Origin: an uncultured Maribacter sp.
GTDB taxonomy: Bacteria; Bacteroidota; Bacteroidia; Flavobacteriales; Flavobacteriaceae
Direction of reading: 5' to 3'
Length of the DNA: 64,000 nt
NCBI RefSeq assembly: GCF_947500985.1
Contig: NZ_CANMTX010000001.1
Span: 124,001-188,000 of the forward strand
The number at the start of each line of letters is the position of its first letter. Positions within the stretch are counted from its first letter, which is position 1. Position numbers and translations under genes: made by a program. A model generated the notes under the pieces. The model did no database searches. It had not been told where the DNA came from and worked only from the letters and a program-made list of their open reading frames with translations. Shown here in pieces: positions 53,941-63,042 of this stretch.

Positions 53941-54726
53941 ATGAAGAAACAGCGTTTTTGTTATTTGGTTCGTCTGCAGTATTTGGGCTTTAGATTTAAT
54001 GGTTGGCAAGTGCAACCTAAGCTGCGTACTATTGTAGGTATGCTCAATAAAACTTTTACCTTTTTATACCCCGATAGTCCCTTTAAAATTTTGGGTGCAG
54101 GTAGAACTGACGCTAAGGTTTCTTCATTAGATGGAGCATTTGAACTTTTTGTTGAAGAACCATTATTAGACTTAGCTATTTTCTTAAAAGATTTCAATAA
54201 AAATCTACCTTCAGATATTCGGTTACTTTCAATTGAACCTATTGGTCAAGATTTTAATATTATAAAGGATAGTAAAACGAAGGAGTATAATTACTTTTTT
54301 TCCTTTGGATGCAAGAATCACCCATTTAGTGCACCTTTTATAACCAATTATATAGATGAACTAGATTTGGAATTAATGAAACAGGCTGCTTCACTGTTTG
54401 TAGGTACGCATGATTTTAGTGTTTATACAGCATCTTTAAAACCTACCACGATTGCAGTTCGAGAAATTGAAGGATGTAGCATTGTAGCTAATGATATTTT
54501 AACCGCCAATTTTTTTCCAGAGCATAGTTATATTTTAAAAATTAAAGGAAAGGGATTTATGAGATATCAAATTCGAATGATAATGGGAGCTTTAGTACAA
54601 CTCGGTAAAAACGAACTTAGCATAGAAGAAATTAAGGGTTCTTTAGTTACGGGTTCTGACCATAAACTAAATTCCATAGCGCCTGGTTCAGGTTTAATTT
54701 TAAACAAACTTGACTTTATTAAGTAG
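53941..54726 (+). CDS. TruA-family pseudouridine synthase, divergent
   Basis: 261 residues, the TruA length. The family motif is GAGRTDAKVSSLDG with Asp57 as the expected catalytic residue. In ordinary TruA it is followed by GVHA; here KVSS replaces it. The fold continues with FMRYQIRMIMGALVQLGKNE, the typical C-terminal motif. The expected product modifies U38-40 of tRNA anticodon arms. The altered motif may mark a flavobacterial variant or a second paralogue. Confidence 0.85.
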   Translation: MKKQRFCYLVRLQYLGFRFNGWQVQPKLRTIVGMLNKTFTFLYPDSPFKILGAGRTDAKVSSLDGAFELFVEEPLLDLAIFLKDFNKNLPSDIRLLSIEPIGQDFNIIKDSKTKEYNYFFSFGCKNHPFSAPFITNYIDELDLELMKQAASLFVGTHDFSVYTASLKPTTIAVREIEGCSIVANDILTANFFPEHSYILKIKGKGFMRYQIRMIMGALVQLGKNELSIEEIKGSLVTGSDHKLNSIAPGSGLILNKLDFIK

Positions 54727-54761
54727 TTTATAGTTTTAATATATTTATAAAAAAATTGTTC

Positions 54762-55856
54762 ATGGCTGTAAATAAGAAGCTCAACTTCCCTAAACGTAAA
54801 AAGAAAAAGTCTCGCCAGCATAATAAGCTAGGTAAAGCACCGGGAACTATTAGTTACATGGGGGATAAGGAGCTAAGTGACAGTTTGATATATAGCACTA
54901 CTTATAATGCTGATGGCTTTGAAACTAATGAATTTGCAAGCTTAGATCAGTTTTTTAAAGAAGAGCGAACCGATAAAATTTCATGGATAAATGTTGTTGG
55001 TATTACAGATGAACCATTTATAGAAAGAATAGGTAAGCACTTTAATTTGAATCCTTTAGTGCTTGAAGATATTGTTAATACTGAACAGCGCCCCAAAATA
55101 GATGAATACGACGATTACATTTTCGGAATCTTTCGAATGCTATACATTTCTAATGAAGATGAAATTATAGGTGAACATATAGCACTTGTTCTACATGAAA
55201 ATACGGTTCTAGTTTTTCAAGAAGTTAAAGCCGATGTTTTTGACGGATTAAGAGATCGAATTACTAGTAAACTTGGTCGTATAAGAACTAGGGGAGCTGA
55301 TTACTTATTTTTTGCCTTACTCGATGCTATTGTCGATAATTACTTTTTAGCGATAGAAAACCTTAATAATAGAATTGAAAATTTAGAAGAAGAAGTATAT
55401 CAAAACCCTGAGCCGATAGTTGCTAAAAATATACAGCAGTTAAAAAAAGAGGTATTAAAAATTAGGCGGTGGGTATTTCCGGTTAAAGAATTGATTAGTA
55501 GATTAATTGATACAGAAAATCAACTTATTACAAAAGATACAAAGTTATTCTTACGCGATGTATTGGATCATACCATCGAAATAAATGAGAGTTTACAGAT
55601 TTACCGTGAAATGTCTATGAGCTTAATGGAAATGTATATGAGTAATATGAGTAATAAAATGAACGAAGTTATGAAGGTTCTGACCATAATGGCGTCTATT
55701 TTTATTCCGCTAACGTTCATTGCCGGTGTCTATGGTATGAATTTTGAAAACATTCCCGAGCTTCATTATAAGTACGGATATTACGTGGTTTGGGCTGTTA
55801 TGATTATTCTTTTTATAGGAATGATGTTTTATTTTAAAAAGAAAAAATGGTTGTAA
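54762..55856 (+). CDS. corA: CorA-type magnesium/cobalt transporter
   Basis: 364 residues from the ATG at 54762; a TTG two codons before is possible. The N-terminus is very basic (KLNFPKRKKKKS). The cytoplasmic funnel precedes two C-terminal transmembrane helices, and the pore signature YGMN is in GVYGMNFENIPELHYKYG. It moves divalent cations, mostly magnesium, as a homopentamer. A terminator follows and is shared with the convergent cysM. Confidence 0.95.
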   Translation: MAVNKKLNFPKRKKKKSRQHNKLGKAPGTISYMGDKELSDSLIYSTTYNADGFETNEFASLDQFFKEERTDKISWINVVGITDEPFIERIGKHFNLNPLVLEDIVNTEQRPKIDEYDDYIFGIFRMLYISNEDEIIGEHIALVLHENTVLVFQEVKADVFDGLRDRITSKLGRIRTRGADYLFFALLDAIVDNYFLAIENLNNRIENLEEEVYQNPEPIVAKNIQQLKKEVLKIRRWVFPVKELISRLIDTENQLITKDTKLFLRDVLDHTIEINESLQIYREMSMSLMEMYMSNMSNKMNEVMKVLTIMASIFIPLTFIAGVYGMNFENIPELHYKYGYYVVWAVMIILFIGMMFYFKKKKWL

Positions 55857-55898
55857 AACCCTATTTTTAGATATAGATTTTTATTAGTTAAAATCAAA

Positions 55899-55930
55899 CA
55901 AAAAAGAGCCGTGTAGACGGCTCTTTTTTT
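55899..55930. terminator. Bidirectional terminator between corA and cysM
   Basis: AAAAAGAGCCG and CGGCTCTTTTTTT form an 11-bp stem, with A-runs upstream, so both strands end in T-runs. Confidence 0.88.
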
Positions 55931-55950
55931 ATATTCTATTTTGAAAAATG

Positions 55951-56838
55951 TTACAGTTCAAATAAATCTGACGATAAGTAGCGATCTCCACGGTCACAAA
56001 CTATAGAAACAATTACACCATAATCTAATTCTTGAGCTAAACGTAAGGCTACTGTTGCTGCACCGCCACTGCTCATACCTGAGAATATTCCTTCTTCTTT
56101 TGCCAATCTTCTAGCCATAGTTTTGGCTTCCAATTCATTGACTTCCATAATGCGGTCTACTTTTTTTGGATTAAAAATTTTAGGTAAATATTCTTGAGGC
56201 CATTTTCTTATACCTGGTATGCTAGCATTGTCGCTTGGCTGTACACCAACGATTTGTATATCCTTATTTTGTTCTTTTAAATAGGTAGATGTACCCATTA
56301 TAGTACCTGTTGTACCCATTGAAGAAACAAAGTGTGTGACTTTACCATCGGTATCTTTCCATATTTCAGGACCTGTGGTTTTGTAGTGAGCTTTCCAGTT
56401 ATTATCATTTCCAAATTGGTTCATCATGATATAACCTTCGTTAACAACTTTACTCTCTGCATAATCTCGAGCACCTTCAATACCAACATCTGAAGAGGTT
56501 AAGGTTACTTTGGCTCCGTACGCTCTCATGGTCTGTACACGCTCTTTTGTAGCATTCTCTGGCATTACCAATTCAATATCAAGACCATAAACTCCAGCAA
56601 TCATAGCTAGAGCAATACCAGTATTTCCACTAGTAGCTTCTATTAATTTGTCATTAACGGTAAAATCGCCATTATCATAGCCTGTTTTAATCATATTATA
56701 AGCTGCACGATCTTTTACACTACCACCTGGGTTGAGACCTTCCATTTTAAAATAGACAGAAACATTAGGGTTGGTATTCAGTACTCTTGATTTTACTAGC
56801 GGAGTATTGCCAATAAGCGATAATAAGGTATTAGACAT
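55951..56838 (-). CDS. cysM: Cysteine synthase B type
   Basis: 295 residues, PLP-dependent. PLP lysine is Lys42 in PGGSVKDRAAYNM, followed by EATSGNTGIALAM. MGTTGTIMGTSTYL and FSGMSSGGAATVAL are the phosphate-binding Gly loops. It makes L-cysteine from O-acetylserine and sulfide. The stop of cysE overlaps its start by 8 bases, so serine acetyltransferase and cysteine synthase are co-translated in that order. The CysK form is the alternative. Confidence 0.94.
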   Translation of the reverse strand: MSNTLLSLIGNTPLVKSRVLNTNPNVSVYFKMEGLNPGGSVKDRAAYNMIKTGYDNGDFTVNDKLIEATSGNTGIALAMIAGVYGLDIELVMPENATKERVQTMRAYGAKVTLTSSDVGIEGARDYAESKVVNEGYIMMNQFGNDNNWKAHYKTTGPEIWKDTDGKVTHFVSSMGTTGTIMGTSTYLKEQNKDIQIVGVQPSDNASIPGIRKWPQEYLPKIFNPKKVDRIMEVNELEAKTMARRLAKEEGIFSGMSSGGAATVALRLAQELDYGVIVSIVCDRGDRYLSSDLFEL

Positions 56839-57622
56839 GGGGTAATGTTTTTATTTTTATTTCTGGTGTATGAAAAACTGTTGAATGTGGTGGTACAGAT
56901 GACGTAATCCAAGCGTTACCGCCAATTATGCTATTAGCACCGATGATGGTATCACCACCTAAAATAGTAGCATTTGCGTAAATAGTTACGTTATTATCTA
57001 TGGTTGGGTGACGTTTGGTTTGCTGTAAATTTTTAGCAACAAAAAGTCCACCTAAGGTTACGCCTTGGTATATTTTGACTTCATTCTTTATAATAGCTGT
57101 TTCCCCAATTACAACTCCGGTACCATGGTCTATATGGAATGATTTCCCTATTTGTGCTCCAGGATTAATATCGACACCTGTTTGTCGGTGTGCATACTCA
57201 GTCATTAATCTTGGTACTAACGGAAAACCTGTTTTGTATAACTCGTGGGCTAATCTATATACTGAAATGGCATAAAAGCCAGGGTAAGCCATATAGACCT
57301 CTTCAATAGATAATGAGGCGGGATCACAATTTACCGTTGCTTCAGCATCAAGATTTAAGCTCTCAAGAACTAAAGGAAGTTTCTCTATATAATTCTCCCA
57401 AACTTTTTTACAAGGTTTATCGCTTTCCCAACAAGCCAAATCTACAAGTTCGTCAAATTGCTTTTCAAGTTTATCTAAACTTTCTGCTACTGGTGTTTCA
57501 ATATCGAACAACATATAAAAAAGAAGATCGGTAAATTTCTCCGTATTCCTTTTTAAGCGAAATCTTAAATTCGGCTGTTTTTTGTGGGTATTAATCTTTT
57601 CGATTATAGATCGATGGTCCAT
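56831..57622 (-). CDS. cysE: Serine O-acetyltransferase
   Basis: 263 residues. An N-terminal helical part precedes the hexapeptide beta-helix with the catalytic His region NPGAQIGKSFHIDHGTGVVIGETA and QGVTLGG. It acetylates serine for cysteine synthesis. It is the first gene of the cysE-cysM pair. Its N-terminal length resembles the long bacterial form. A TAATTTTG promoter box lies at 57641. Confidence 0.95.
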   Translation of the reverse strand: MDHRSIIEKINTHKKQPNLRFRLKRNTEKFTDLLFYMLFDIETPVAESLDKLEKQFDELVDLACWESDKPCKKVWENYIEKLPLVLESLNLDAEATVNCDPASLSIEEVYMAYPGFYAISVYRLAHELYKTGFPLVPRLMTEYAHRQTGVDINPGAQIGKSFHIDHGTGVVIGETAIIKNEVKIYQGVTLGGLFVAKNLQQTKRHPTIDNNVTIYANATILGGDTIIGANSIIGGNAWITSSVPPHSTVFHTPEIKIKTLPHV

Positions 57623-57640
57623 GGGTTTTCATTAGTTCAT

Positions 57641-57648
57641 CAAAATTA
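57641..57648 (-). promoter_or_regulatory. -7 promoter box of cysE-cysM
   Basis: The minus strand reads TAATTTTG, matching TAnnTTTG, 18 bases before the cysE ATG. Confidence 0.5.
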
Positions 57649-57716
57649 ACCAAATAAGTAAAAGTACTTCTCATCTAATGGTTAACTTTAGCTTAAAATA
57701 ACAACAGTTAAGTCGA

Positions 57717-58397
57717 ATGTTAGAAACGAAGATTACAAAGAGCACTTTACAATTTTTAAATAAGTTAAAGAAAAACAATAATCGGGAGTGGTTTACAGAA
57801 CATAAATCTGAATTTAAAGCTGAGGAAACTAAAGTTAAAAGCTTTTTTAATCATGTACTTGAAAAACTAAAGACACATGATGAAATTGAAAAGTTGAAAG
57901 TTTTTAGAATTTACAGGGATGTCCGTTTTTCTAAAAATAAAACTCCTTATAAAAGTAATTTATCAGCCTCTTTCTCTAGGGCAGGTAAACATCGCAGAGG
58001 TGGATATTACCTACAGGTAGAACCTGGCAATAGCTTTATTGCAACAGGATTCTGGAACCCTGAAAAAAATGACTTATTACGTATTAGAAAAGAGTGGGAG
58101 ATAGACACTACCGAGTTGACATCTATTATTGAGGATAAAAAATTTAAGGCTATTTGGGGACCTTTAGTTGGTGATGAATTAAAAACTTCCCCTAAAGGAT
58201 TTGATAAGGAAGACCCTAACATTGAATATATCCGCAAAAAGCAATTTATTTTCGTAAAGAACTTTACCGACGAAGAAGTTTTATCAGATGATTTTGCTAA
58301 TAAGGTAAACGACAGTTTTGTAGCAATACGACCTTATTTCAATTTAATGAGTTCTATTCTAACCACTAATTTAAATGGCGAATCTTTACTTGACTAA
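57717..58397 (+). CDS. DUF2461 domain protein
   Basis: 226 residues. Conserved pieces of DUF2461 are NNREWFTEHKSEFKAEE, IYRDVRFSKNKTPYKSN and GGYYLQVEPGNSFIATGFW. The protein looks soluble; the domain's function is unknown. Its end overlaps the convergent gene by 12 bases. Confidence 0.9.
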   Translation: MLETKITKSTLQFLNKLKKNNNREWFTEHKSEFKAEETKVKSFFNHVLEKLKTHDEIEKLKVFRIYRDVRFSKNKTPYKSNLSASFSRAGKHRRGGYYLQVEPGNSFIATGFWNPEKNDLLRIRKEWEIDTTELTSIIEDKKFKAIWGPLVGDELKTSPKGFDKEDPNIEYIRKKQFIFVKNFTDEEVLSDDFANKVNDSFVAIRPYFNLMSSILTTNLNGESLLD

Positions 58398-58793
58398 TTC
58401 GTATTTATCAAAGTACTGAATTTGATCTTGAATTCTTTTTACGACCATATTCATCATTCTTTTATTTAGTGCAGAAGAGTTTTTGATATAAATATCATAT
58501 TCTTCAACTGTAAATTGACCTATGATCATTCCCTTAAGGGAGTTTCTGAATTTAATATCTTTTTGAATTGATTTCGCGATGTAATCTATACGTTTTTCAA
58601 TCTTTAATTCATAAAAACTATTCTTCATTTTTTTGATATAATTCTGAAATGAAGCTAGAAGTAAATCATTTTGAAGTTTAAGTATGGGTCGTAACGTTTC
58701 ATTCTGAAATCGTTCGTCTTCGCTCATGTTGGGCATAATTTTGGCAGAGGCAATTGTTGGTCTTATTGATTGTAGTTTCTGTGTCCTGTCCAT
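58386..58793 (-). CDS. Conserved flavobacterial hypothetical protein
   Basis: 135 residues from the ATG at 58793; a TTG directly before adds one residue. It is mostly helical (ETLRPILKLQNDLLLASFQN, then KFRNSLKGMIIGQFTVEEY). I recall relatives listed as glyoxalase in databases, but no glyoxalase fold is apparent here. Function unknown. It overlaps the end of the DUF2461 gene. Confidence 0.7.
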   Translation of the reverse strand: MDRTQKLQSIRPTIASAKIMPNMSEDERFQNETLRPILKLQNDLLLASFQNYIKKMKNSFYELKIEKRIDYIAKSIQKDIKFRNSLKGMIIGQFTVEEYDIYIKNSSALNKRMMNMVVKRIQDQIQYFDKYELVK

Positions 58794-59034
58794 CAAATTT
58801 TGATTTTACTTAAAGATACGTATTAGATAAAATACCTGCTTAACGGCTTAAATAAGTTTTTAACCTGTTATGAACAAAGTCATTCAAGGCAAAAAATAGG
58901 TGTAAAAAATAAGGGTATCATAATTCTATCTAGAGACAATTGTTAATATGTAAGTTATTAAATCTGCAATTGTTACAATTGGTAAATCGCCCGGCTTATA
59001 ATTGAAAAATTGTGCTGTTGAGAATTTTTAAACA

Positions 59035-59042
59035 TAACTTTG
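59035..59042 (+). promoter_or_regulatory. -7 promoter box of the thioesterase gene
   Basis: TAACTTTG fits TAnnTTTG with a TTG 22 bases upstream (59010-59012), and lies 28 bases before the ATG at 59071. Confidence 0.55.
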
Positions 59043-59070
59043 CAAAGTAAATTTTCAAAAAAAAGAGACT

Positions 59071-59475
59071 ATGAGATTTCATACTAGAAAATTAGTAAAG
59101 CCTGGTGATTTGAATTCTAACGGAACGTTGTTTGGAGGTCGATTATTAGCTTGGATAGATGAAGAAGCAGCACTTTACGCCATAATTCAGTTAGAAAATG
59201 GTAAAGTGGTTACCAAGTATATGTCAGAAATTAATTTCATGAGCGCTGCCGTTAAAGGCGATGTTATTGAAATTGGTATTGAAGTAGTTAAGTTTGGTAA
59301 AACATCATTAACCCTAAACTGCGAGGTTCGTAATAAAATGAACCACGAGACGATTGTTACTGTAGATAACATCATAATGGTAAACCTTGGTGAAAACGGA
59401 AAACCTGCAGCACACGGTAAAACTAAAATAGAATTTGTAAAAGATCGCCTAGCGGCAATGGGTGAGGATCATTAA
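59071..59475 (+). CDS. Acyl-CoA thioesterase (hotdog fold, YciA-like)
   Basis: 134 residues, the size of a single hotdog domain. NSNGTLFGGRLLAWIDEEAALYA is the hotdog helix region with the catalytic Asp, followed by TKYMSEINFMSAAVKGDVIEIG and KTSLTLNCEVRN. It hydrolyses acyl-CoA to free CoA and fatty acid. Its stop overlaps by four bases that of the convergent dipeptidase gene. Confidence 0.88.
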   Translation: MRFHTRKLVKPGDLNSNGTLFGGRLLAWIDEEAALYAIIQLENGKVVTKYMSEINFMSAAVKGDVIEIGIEVVKFGKTSLTLNCEVRNKMNHETIVTVDNIIMVNLGENGKPAAHGKTKIEFVKDRLAAMGEDH

Positions 59476-60761
59476 CTCTCACCCATTTCTTTAGCAATTT
59501 CTTGTACTTGATCAAGCACTCGCATAAGGTTACCTCCCCATAATTTTGCGATATCTTCTTCAGAATAGCCACGTTCTACAAGTTCTAGGGTTACATTGAA
59601 GGTTTCAGAAGCATCGTTCCACCCATCAATACCGCCACCACCATCGAAGTCAGAGCTAATACCAACGTAGTCGATACCTATTAGCTTTACCATATAGTCT
59701 ATATGGTCTACGAAATCGGAAACATTTACAGCCTCTGGAGCGTCAGACTTGTTGACAACTAATTCCTTTCCTATTTTTAAAACCTTCGGATAGTTTTCCA
59801 TAAAGGCTTCTTTATCAGTATCAGATAGGCTTGAGAACTGAGAGCGCTCATACCAAGTAATATCTAAAGAATCAGCTACTTTTTCATAAATTGATTTCAT
59901 GTAGGCAGCTCTAGCATCATGTTTTTCAGTATTTAAGTAAGAGCTAAACGCAACGGTTTGTACTACACCGCCATTTTCTTTCATCATCATTAATTGCTCG
60001 TCATCTAAGTTTCGACTATGGTCACATAATGCCCTAGCAGATGAATGAGATGCTATTATTGGTGCTTTAGATAATGCTATCATTTGTTTCATTGCTTCTT
60101 TTGAAGGGTGAGAAACATCTATCATGATACCTAGCTTATTCATTTCTACTACAGCTTCCTTGCCCAAATCACTTAATCCGTTGTGCAACCATACATCATC
60201 AGCTTCACCGGTATTGGAATCTGAAAATTGACTATGTCCATTATGAGCCAATGAGATATAACGGGCACCTAAATCATGGTAGGTTTTAAACTGCGTTAAA
60301 TCTGTTCCAATAGGGTAGGCGTTTTCAACACCGATCATTGCAGCTTTTTTTCCAGCCCCAACAATTCGTTGTACATCTGCAGATGTTAACGCTAATTCTA
60401 TCTCTTCAGGAGCAATATCTTCGCACAATTTATGGATTGCTTCAAATTTTGACATGGCGTTCTCTTTTGCCTTGGCATAACCTTCATCTGTCAACGTATC
60501 TTGTCCTGTATAAACGATGAGCCAAGTAACGTCTAAACCACCTTCTTTCATCTTCGGTAAATTAACTTGGTTATCTAACCTCTGACTGTAATTTACACTA
60601 TCTACAAAGTTTTTGACATTGATGTCATTATGTGTATCAATAGTAATAACATCATTATGAATTCGATGTGCTTTTTCTAAGGTAGTTTCTTCAATTTTCT
60701 CATTTTTTTCTCCACAAGAGATTACGGATATAACACATAATAAATAGATGAACTGCTTCAT
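59472..60761 (-). CDS. Membrane dipeptidase (M19 family) lipoprotein
   Basis: 429 residues. The lipobox is CVISVISC, so it is an exported lipoprotein anchored near Cys16. The renal-dipeptidase fold shows TIDTHNDINVKNF with the first zinc ligands, ISLAHNGHSQFSD, MIDVSHPSKEAM, IIASHSSARALCD and ISSDFDGGGG. It removes C-terminal residues of dipeptides in the periplasm or outside the cell. Monocistronic, with a short divergent gap to the next gene. Confidence 0.92.
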   Translation of the reverse strand: MKQFIYLLCVISVISCGEKNEKIEETTLEKAHRIHNDVITIDTHNDINVKNFVDSVNYSQRLDNQVNLPKMKEGGLDVTWLIVYTGQDTLTDEGYAKAKENAMSKFEAIHKLCEDIAPEEIELALTSADVQRIVGAGKKAAMIGVENAYPIGTDLTQFKTYHDLGARYISLAHNGHSQFSDSNTGEADDVWLHNGLSDLGKEAVVEMNKLGIMIDVSHPSKEAMKQMIALSKAPIIASHSSARALCDHSRNLDDEQLMMMKENGGVVQTVAFSSYLNTEKHDARAAYMKSIYEKVADSLDITWYERSQFSSLSDTDKEAFMENYPKVLKIGKELVVNKSDAPEAVNVSDFVDHIDYMVKLIGIDYVGISSDFDGGGGIDGWNDASETFNVTLELVERGYSEEDIAKLWGGNLMRVLDQVQEIAKEMGES

Positions 60762-60902
60762 GTAGTAAGTTTAGACCTACAATTTAAGTGTATTCACAAC
60801 AAATAACCACTCTTAGAGAACATTTTATTGTTCTCGCAACTGTATTGATGCATTTTTAGATAATTATTAACAAAACCCCCATAAACTAAAGAATACCTAT
60901 TT

Positions 60903-62663
60903 ATGTCAATTTCAAAAACTAAGAATTTACTTGGTCAATTATCTCAACTAGAAAGAACAGTTAGCGAATTCTCTTTTGAAGAATTAAATGCGGCAGAAGC
61001 TAAAGAGTTAAAAAGCTCTTTTGATATTTTTCGATCTAGTTTAGAAAGACATATTTATACACCTAAATCGGATCTAATTTTTTCTAAGAAAAAAGAGGTT
61101 TGTGCTACAGAAAATCAAGAGATTTCAGAAAAGCAGTTTATAACTCATGTTAGTCATGAAATTAGAACTCCATTGAATAGTATAATTGGATATGCAAATC
61201 TTTTAAAAGAAGAAAAGCTAACTCGTGGGCAACATAAAAAAGTAGATGCCATACAATTTGCTTCAAATACGCTTTTAAAATTGATTAATGAAGTTTTAGA
61301 ATATTCTAAATTATCTTCTGGTAATAATAATTTTGAGACTGTAGATTTTAATCTACATAGTTTACTTAAAGATGTTATGTTCTTATGTGAGACATTAATT
61401 TTGGATCGCAAGATAGAATTGTTGATTGATATCGATGAAAATGTACCTAAAATTATCAAGGGGGATCCATCTAAACTATCTCAAATACTTCTTAACCTTT
61501 TAGGTAATTCGGTAAAATTTGTACATCAAGGCTTTATAAAATTAGAGGTTTTTACCAAAGAACAAGTTAATAATGAATGCCTTATAGAGTTTTCTGTTGC
61601 CGATACCGGTATTGGTATCTCTAAAGAAAAAATTAAGACCATATTCAAGGGTTACACACAAGCAGAAGATGATACTTCTAAAAAATATGGAGGTACAGGA
61701 CTTGGGTTGACCATTACAAAAGAAATTATTGATAAGCTCAACGGTGAAATAGAAATTGATAGCACTATAGATTGTGGAACAACTGTTATGTTTAGAATGC
61801 CTTATGCGATAGGTAACGCTACTACGGCACCGCGTAAATCTTCAAAGCAGAATACAAAAAAGAAAAATAGCGGTTTATTAGCTGGTACCGAGATATTGGT
61901 ATTTGAAGATAATATAATGAACCAACACCTAATTGTTGAACAATTGACAAAATGGGGCTGTGAAGTTCATGTTGATGTTGATTTAGATAAAGGCTTGTAC
62001 TTGTTGTCTTCTAGAAAAATTGATCTAATTCTGATGGATTTAAAAATGCCTAATCAAAACGGATTTGAAGTGTCTAAAGCCATACGAGATCATAAAAATT
62101 CAAAAGTAAATTCAGTTCCAATTATTGCCTTTAGTGCAGATTTCACAGAGCAGGATAGCAAAGAATGTCAAGAAATAGGAATTAATGATTTTCTATTGAA
62201 ACCATACACTTTAGACGATTTAATGTCAACCATTGTAAAGCATAAAAAACTAAACTCAGAGCATACAGATTTTGCATCAATACTTCAAAAGCCAATGATA
62301 GAACTAAAAGAAACCACGGTTGTAAATTTAAATAATCTGTTGAAAGATTGTTTCGGAGAAATCGATATGCTAAATGAATTACTAAAGTTGTTCAAATTAA
62401 ACGCAATTGAGTTCATTGGCAATGTAAAAGTTCATCTAAAGACCGAGAATTTAAAAGAAATAGCTTTATCTGCGCATAAACTAAAGGCTGGTTTTGCTAT
62501 GATAAAAGCTGATGGTATGCGAAAGTTAATTGTGGAGATAGAAAATAGTTGTAAAACAAATCAACCTGAAAAAGTAAAAGAACTTTATGAAATTTTCTTG
62601 AACGATTATCCATTATTAGAAGAGAATTTGAATATTGAACTTGATAAAATGAATAAAAAATAA
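60903..62663 (+). CDS. Hybrid sensor histidine kinase with receiver and HPt domains
   Basis: 586 residues, no transmembrane helix. A short N-terminal helical part is followed by HisKA with His85 in THVSHEIRTPLNS, the ATPase domain (NLLGNSVKFV, VADTGIGI, GTGLGLTITKEI), a receiver domain with Asp379 in LMDLKMPNQNG, and an HPt domain with His525 in SAHKLKAGFAMI. This gives a full internal phosphorelay. No sensory domain is seen, so the signal must come through a partner. The single-domain regulator starts one base after its stop. Confidence 0.93.
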   Translation: MSISKTKNLLGQLSQLERTVSEFSFEELNAAEAKELKSSFDIFRSSLERHIYTPKSDLIFSKKKEVCATENQEISEKQFITHVSHEIRTPLNSIIGYANLLKEEKLTRGQHKKVDAIQFASNTLLKLINEVLEYSKLSSGNNNFETVDFNLHSLLKDVMFLCETLILDRKIELLIDIDENVPKIIKGDPSKLSQILLNLLGNSVKFVHQGFIKLEVFTKEQVNNECLIEFSVADTGIGISKEKIKTIFKGYTQAEDDTSKKYGGTGLGLTITKEIIDKLNGEIEIDSTIDCGTTVMFRMPYAIGNATTAPRKSSKQNTKKKNSGLLAGTEILVFEDNIMNQHLIVEQLTKWGCEVHVDVDLDKGLYLLSSRKIDLILMDLKMPNQNGFEVSKAIRDHKNSKVNSVPIIAFSADFTEQDSKECQEIGINDFLLKPYTLDDLMSTIVKHKKLNSEHTDFASILQKPMIELKETTVVNLNNLLKDCFGEIDMLNELLKLFKLNAIEFIGNVKVHLKTENLKEIALSAHKLKAGFAMIKADGMRKLIVEIENSCKTNQPEKVKELYEIFLNDYPLLEENLNIELDKMNKK

Positions 62664-62664
62664 T

Positions 62665-63030
62665 ATGGGAAAAAATGTACTATTAGCAGATGACGACCAA
62701 CTATTAGCTTCTTTATTAAACTTTAGGCTGAAAAAAGGTGGTTATACAGTACATCATTCCGTAAACGGAAAAGAAGTTAAAGAGTATTTAGAAAATACAA
62801 TGCCCGACATTATCGTGAGCGATATTATGATGCCTTATTTTTCTGGTATTGAGCTTATAGATTATGTGCGAAATGAACTTAAATCAAACACACCTATAAT
62901 TATTATATCATCGGCAGGTAATGAACAAAACGTTCTAACCGCTTTTGAATTAGGCGCAAATGATTTTATTACGAAACCAGTAAGTCCAACAGAATTATTG
63001 GTAAGAATAGCACGAGAAATAGATAAGTAA
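62665..63030 (+). CDS. Single-domain response regulator
   Basis: 121 residues, a receiver domain only: acidic pocket DDD at 9-11, phospho-acceptor Asp53 in VSDIMMPYFSG, Thr/Ser in IIIISSAG and Lys in FITKPVSP. It has no output domain, so it must signal by protein contact or relay to others. It is directly downstream of the hybrid kinase and is the likely relay target. The next gene starts 12 bases later. Confidence 0.93.
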   Translation: MGKNVLLADDDQLLASLLNFRLKKGGYTVHHSVNGKEVKEYLENTMPDIIVSDIMMPYFSGIELIDYVRNELKSNTPIIIISSAGNEQNVLTAFELGANDFITKPVSPTELLVRIAREIDK

Positions 63031-63042
63031 ATAAGATAAAAT

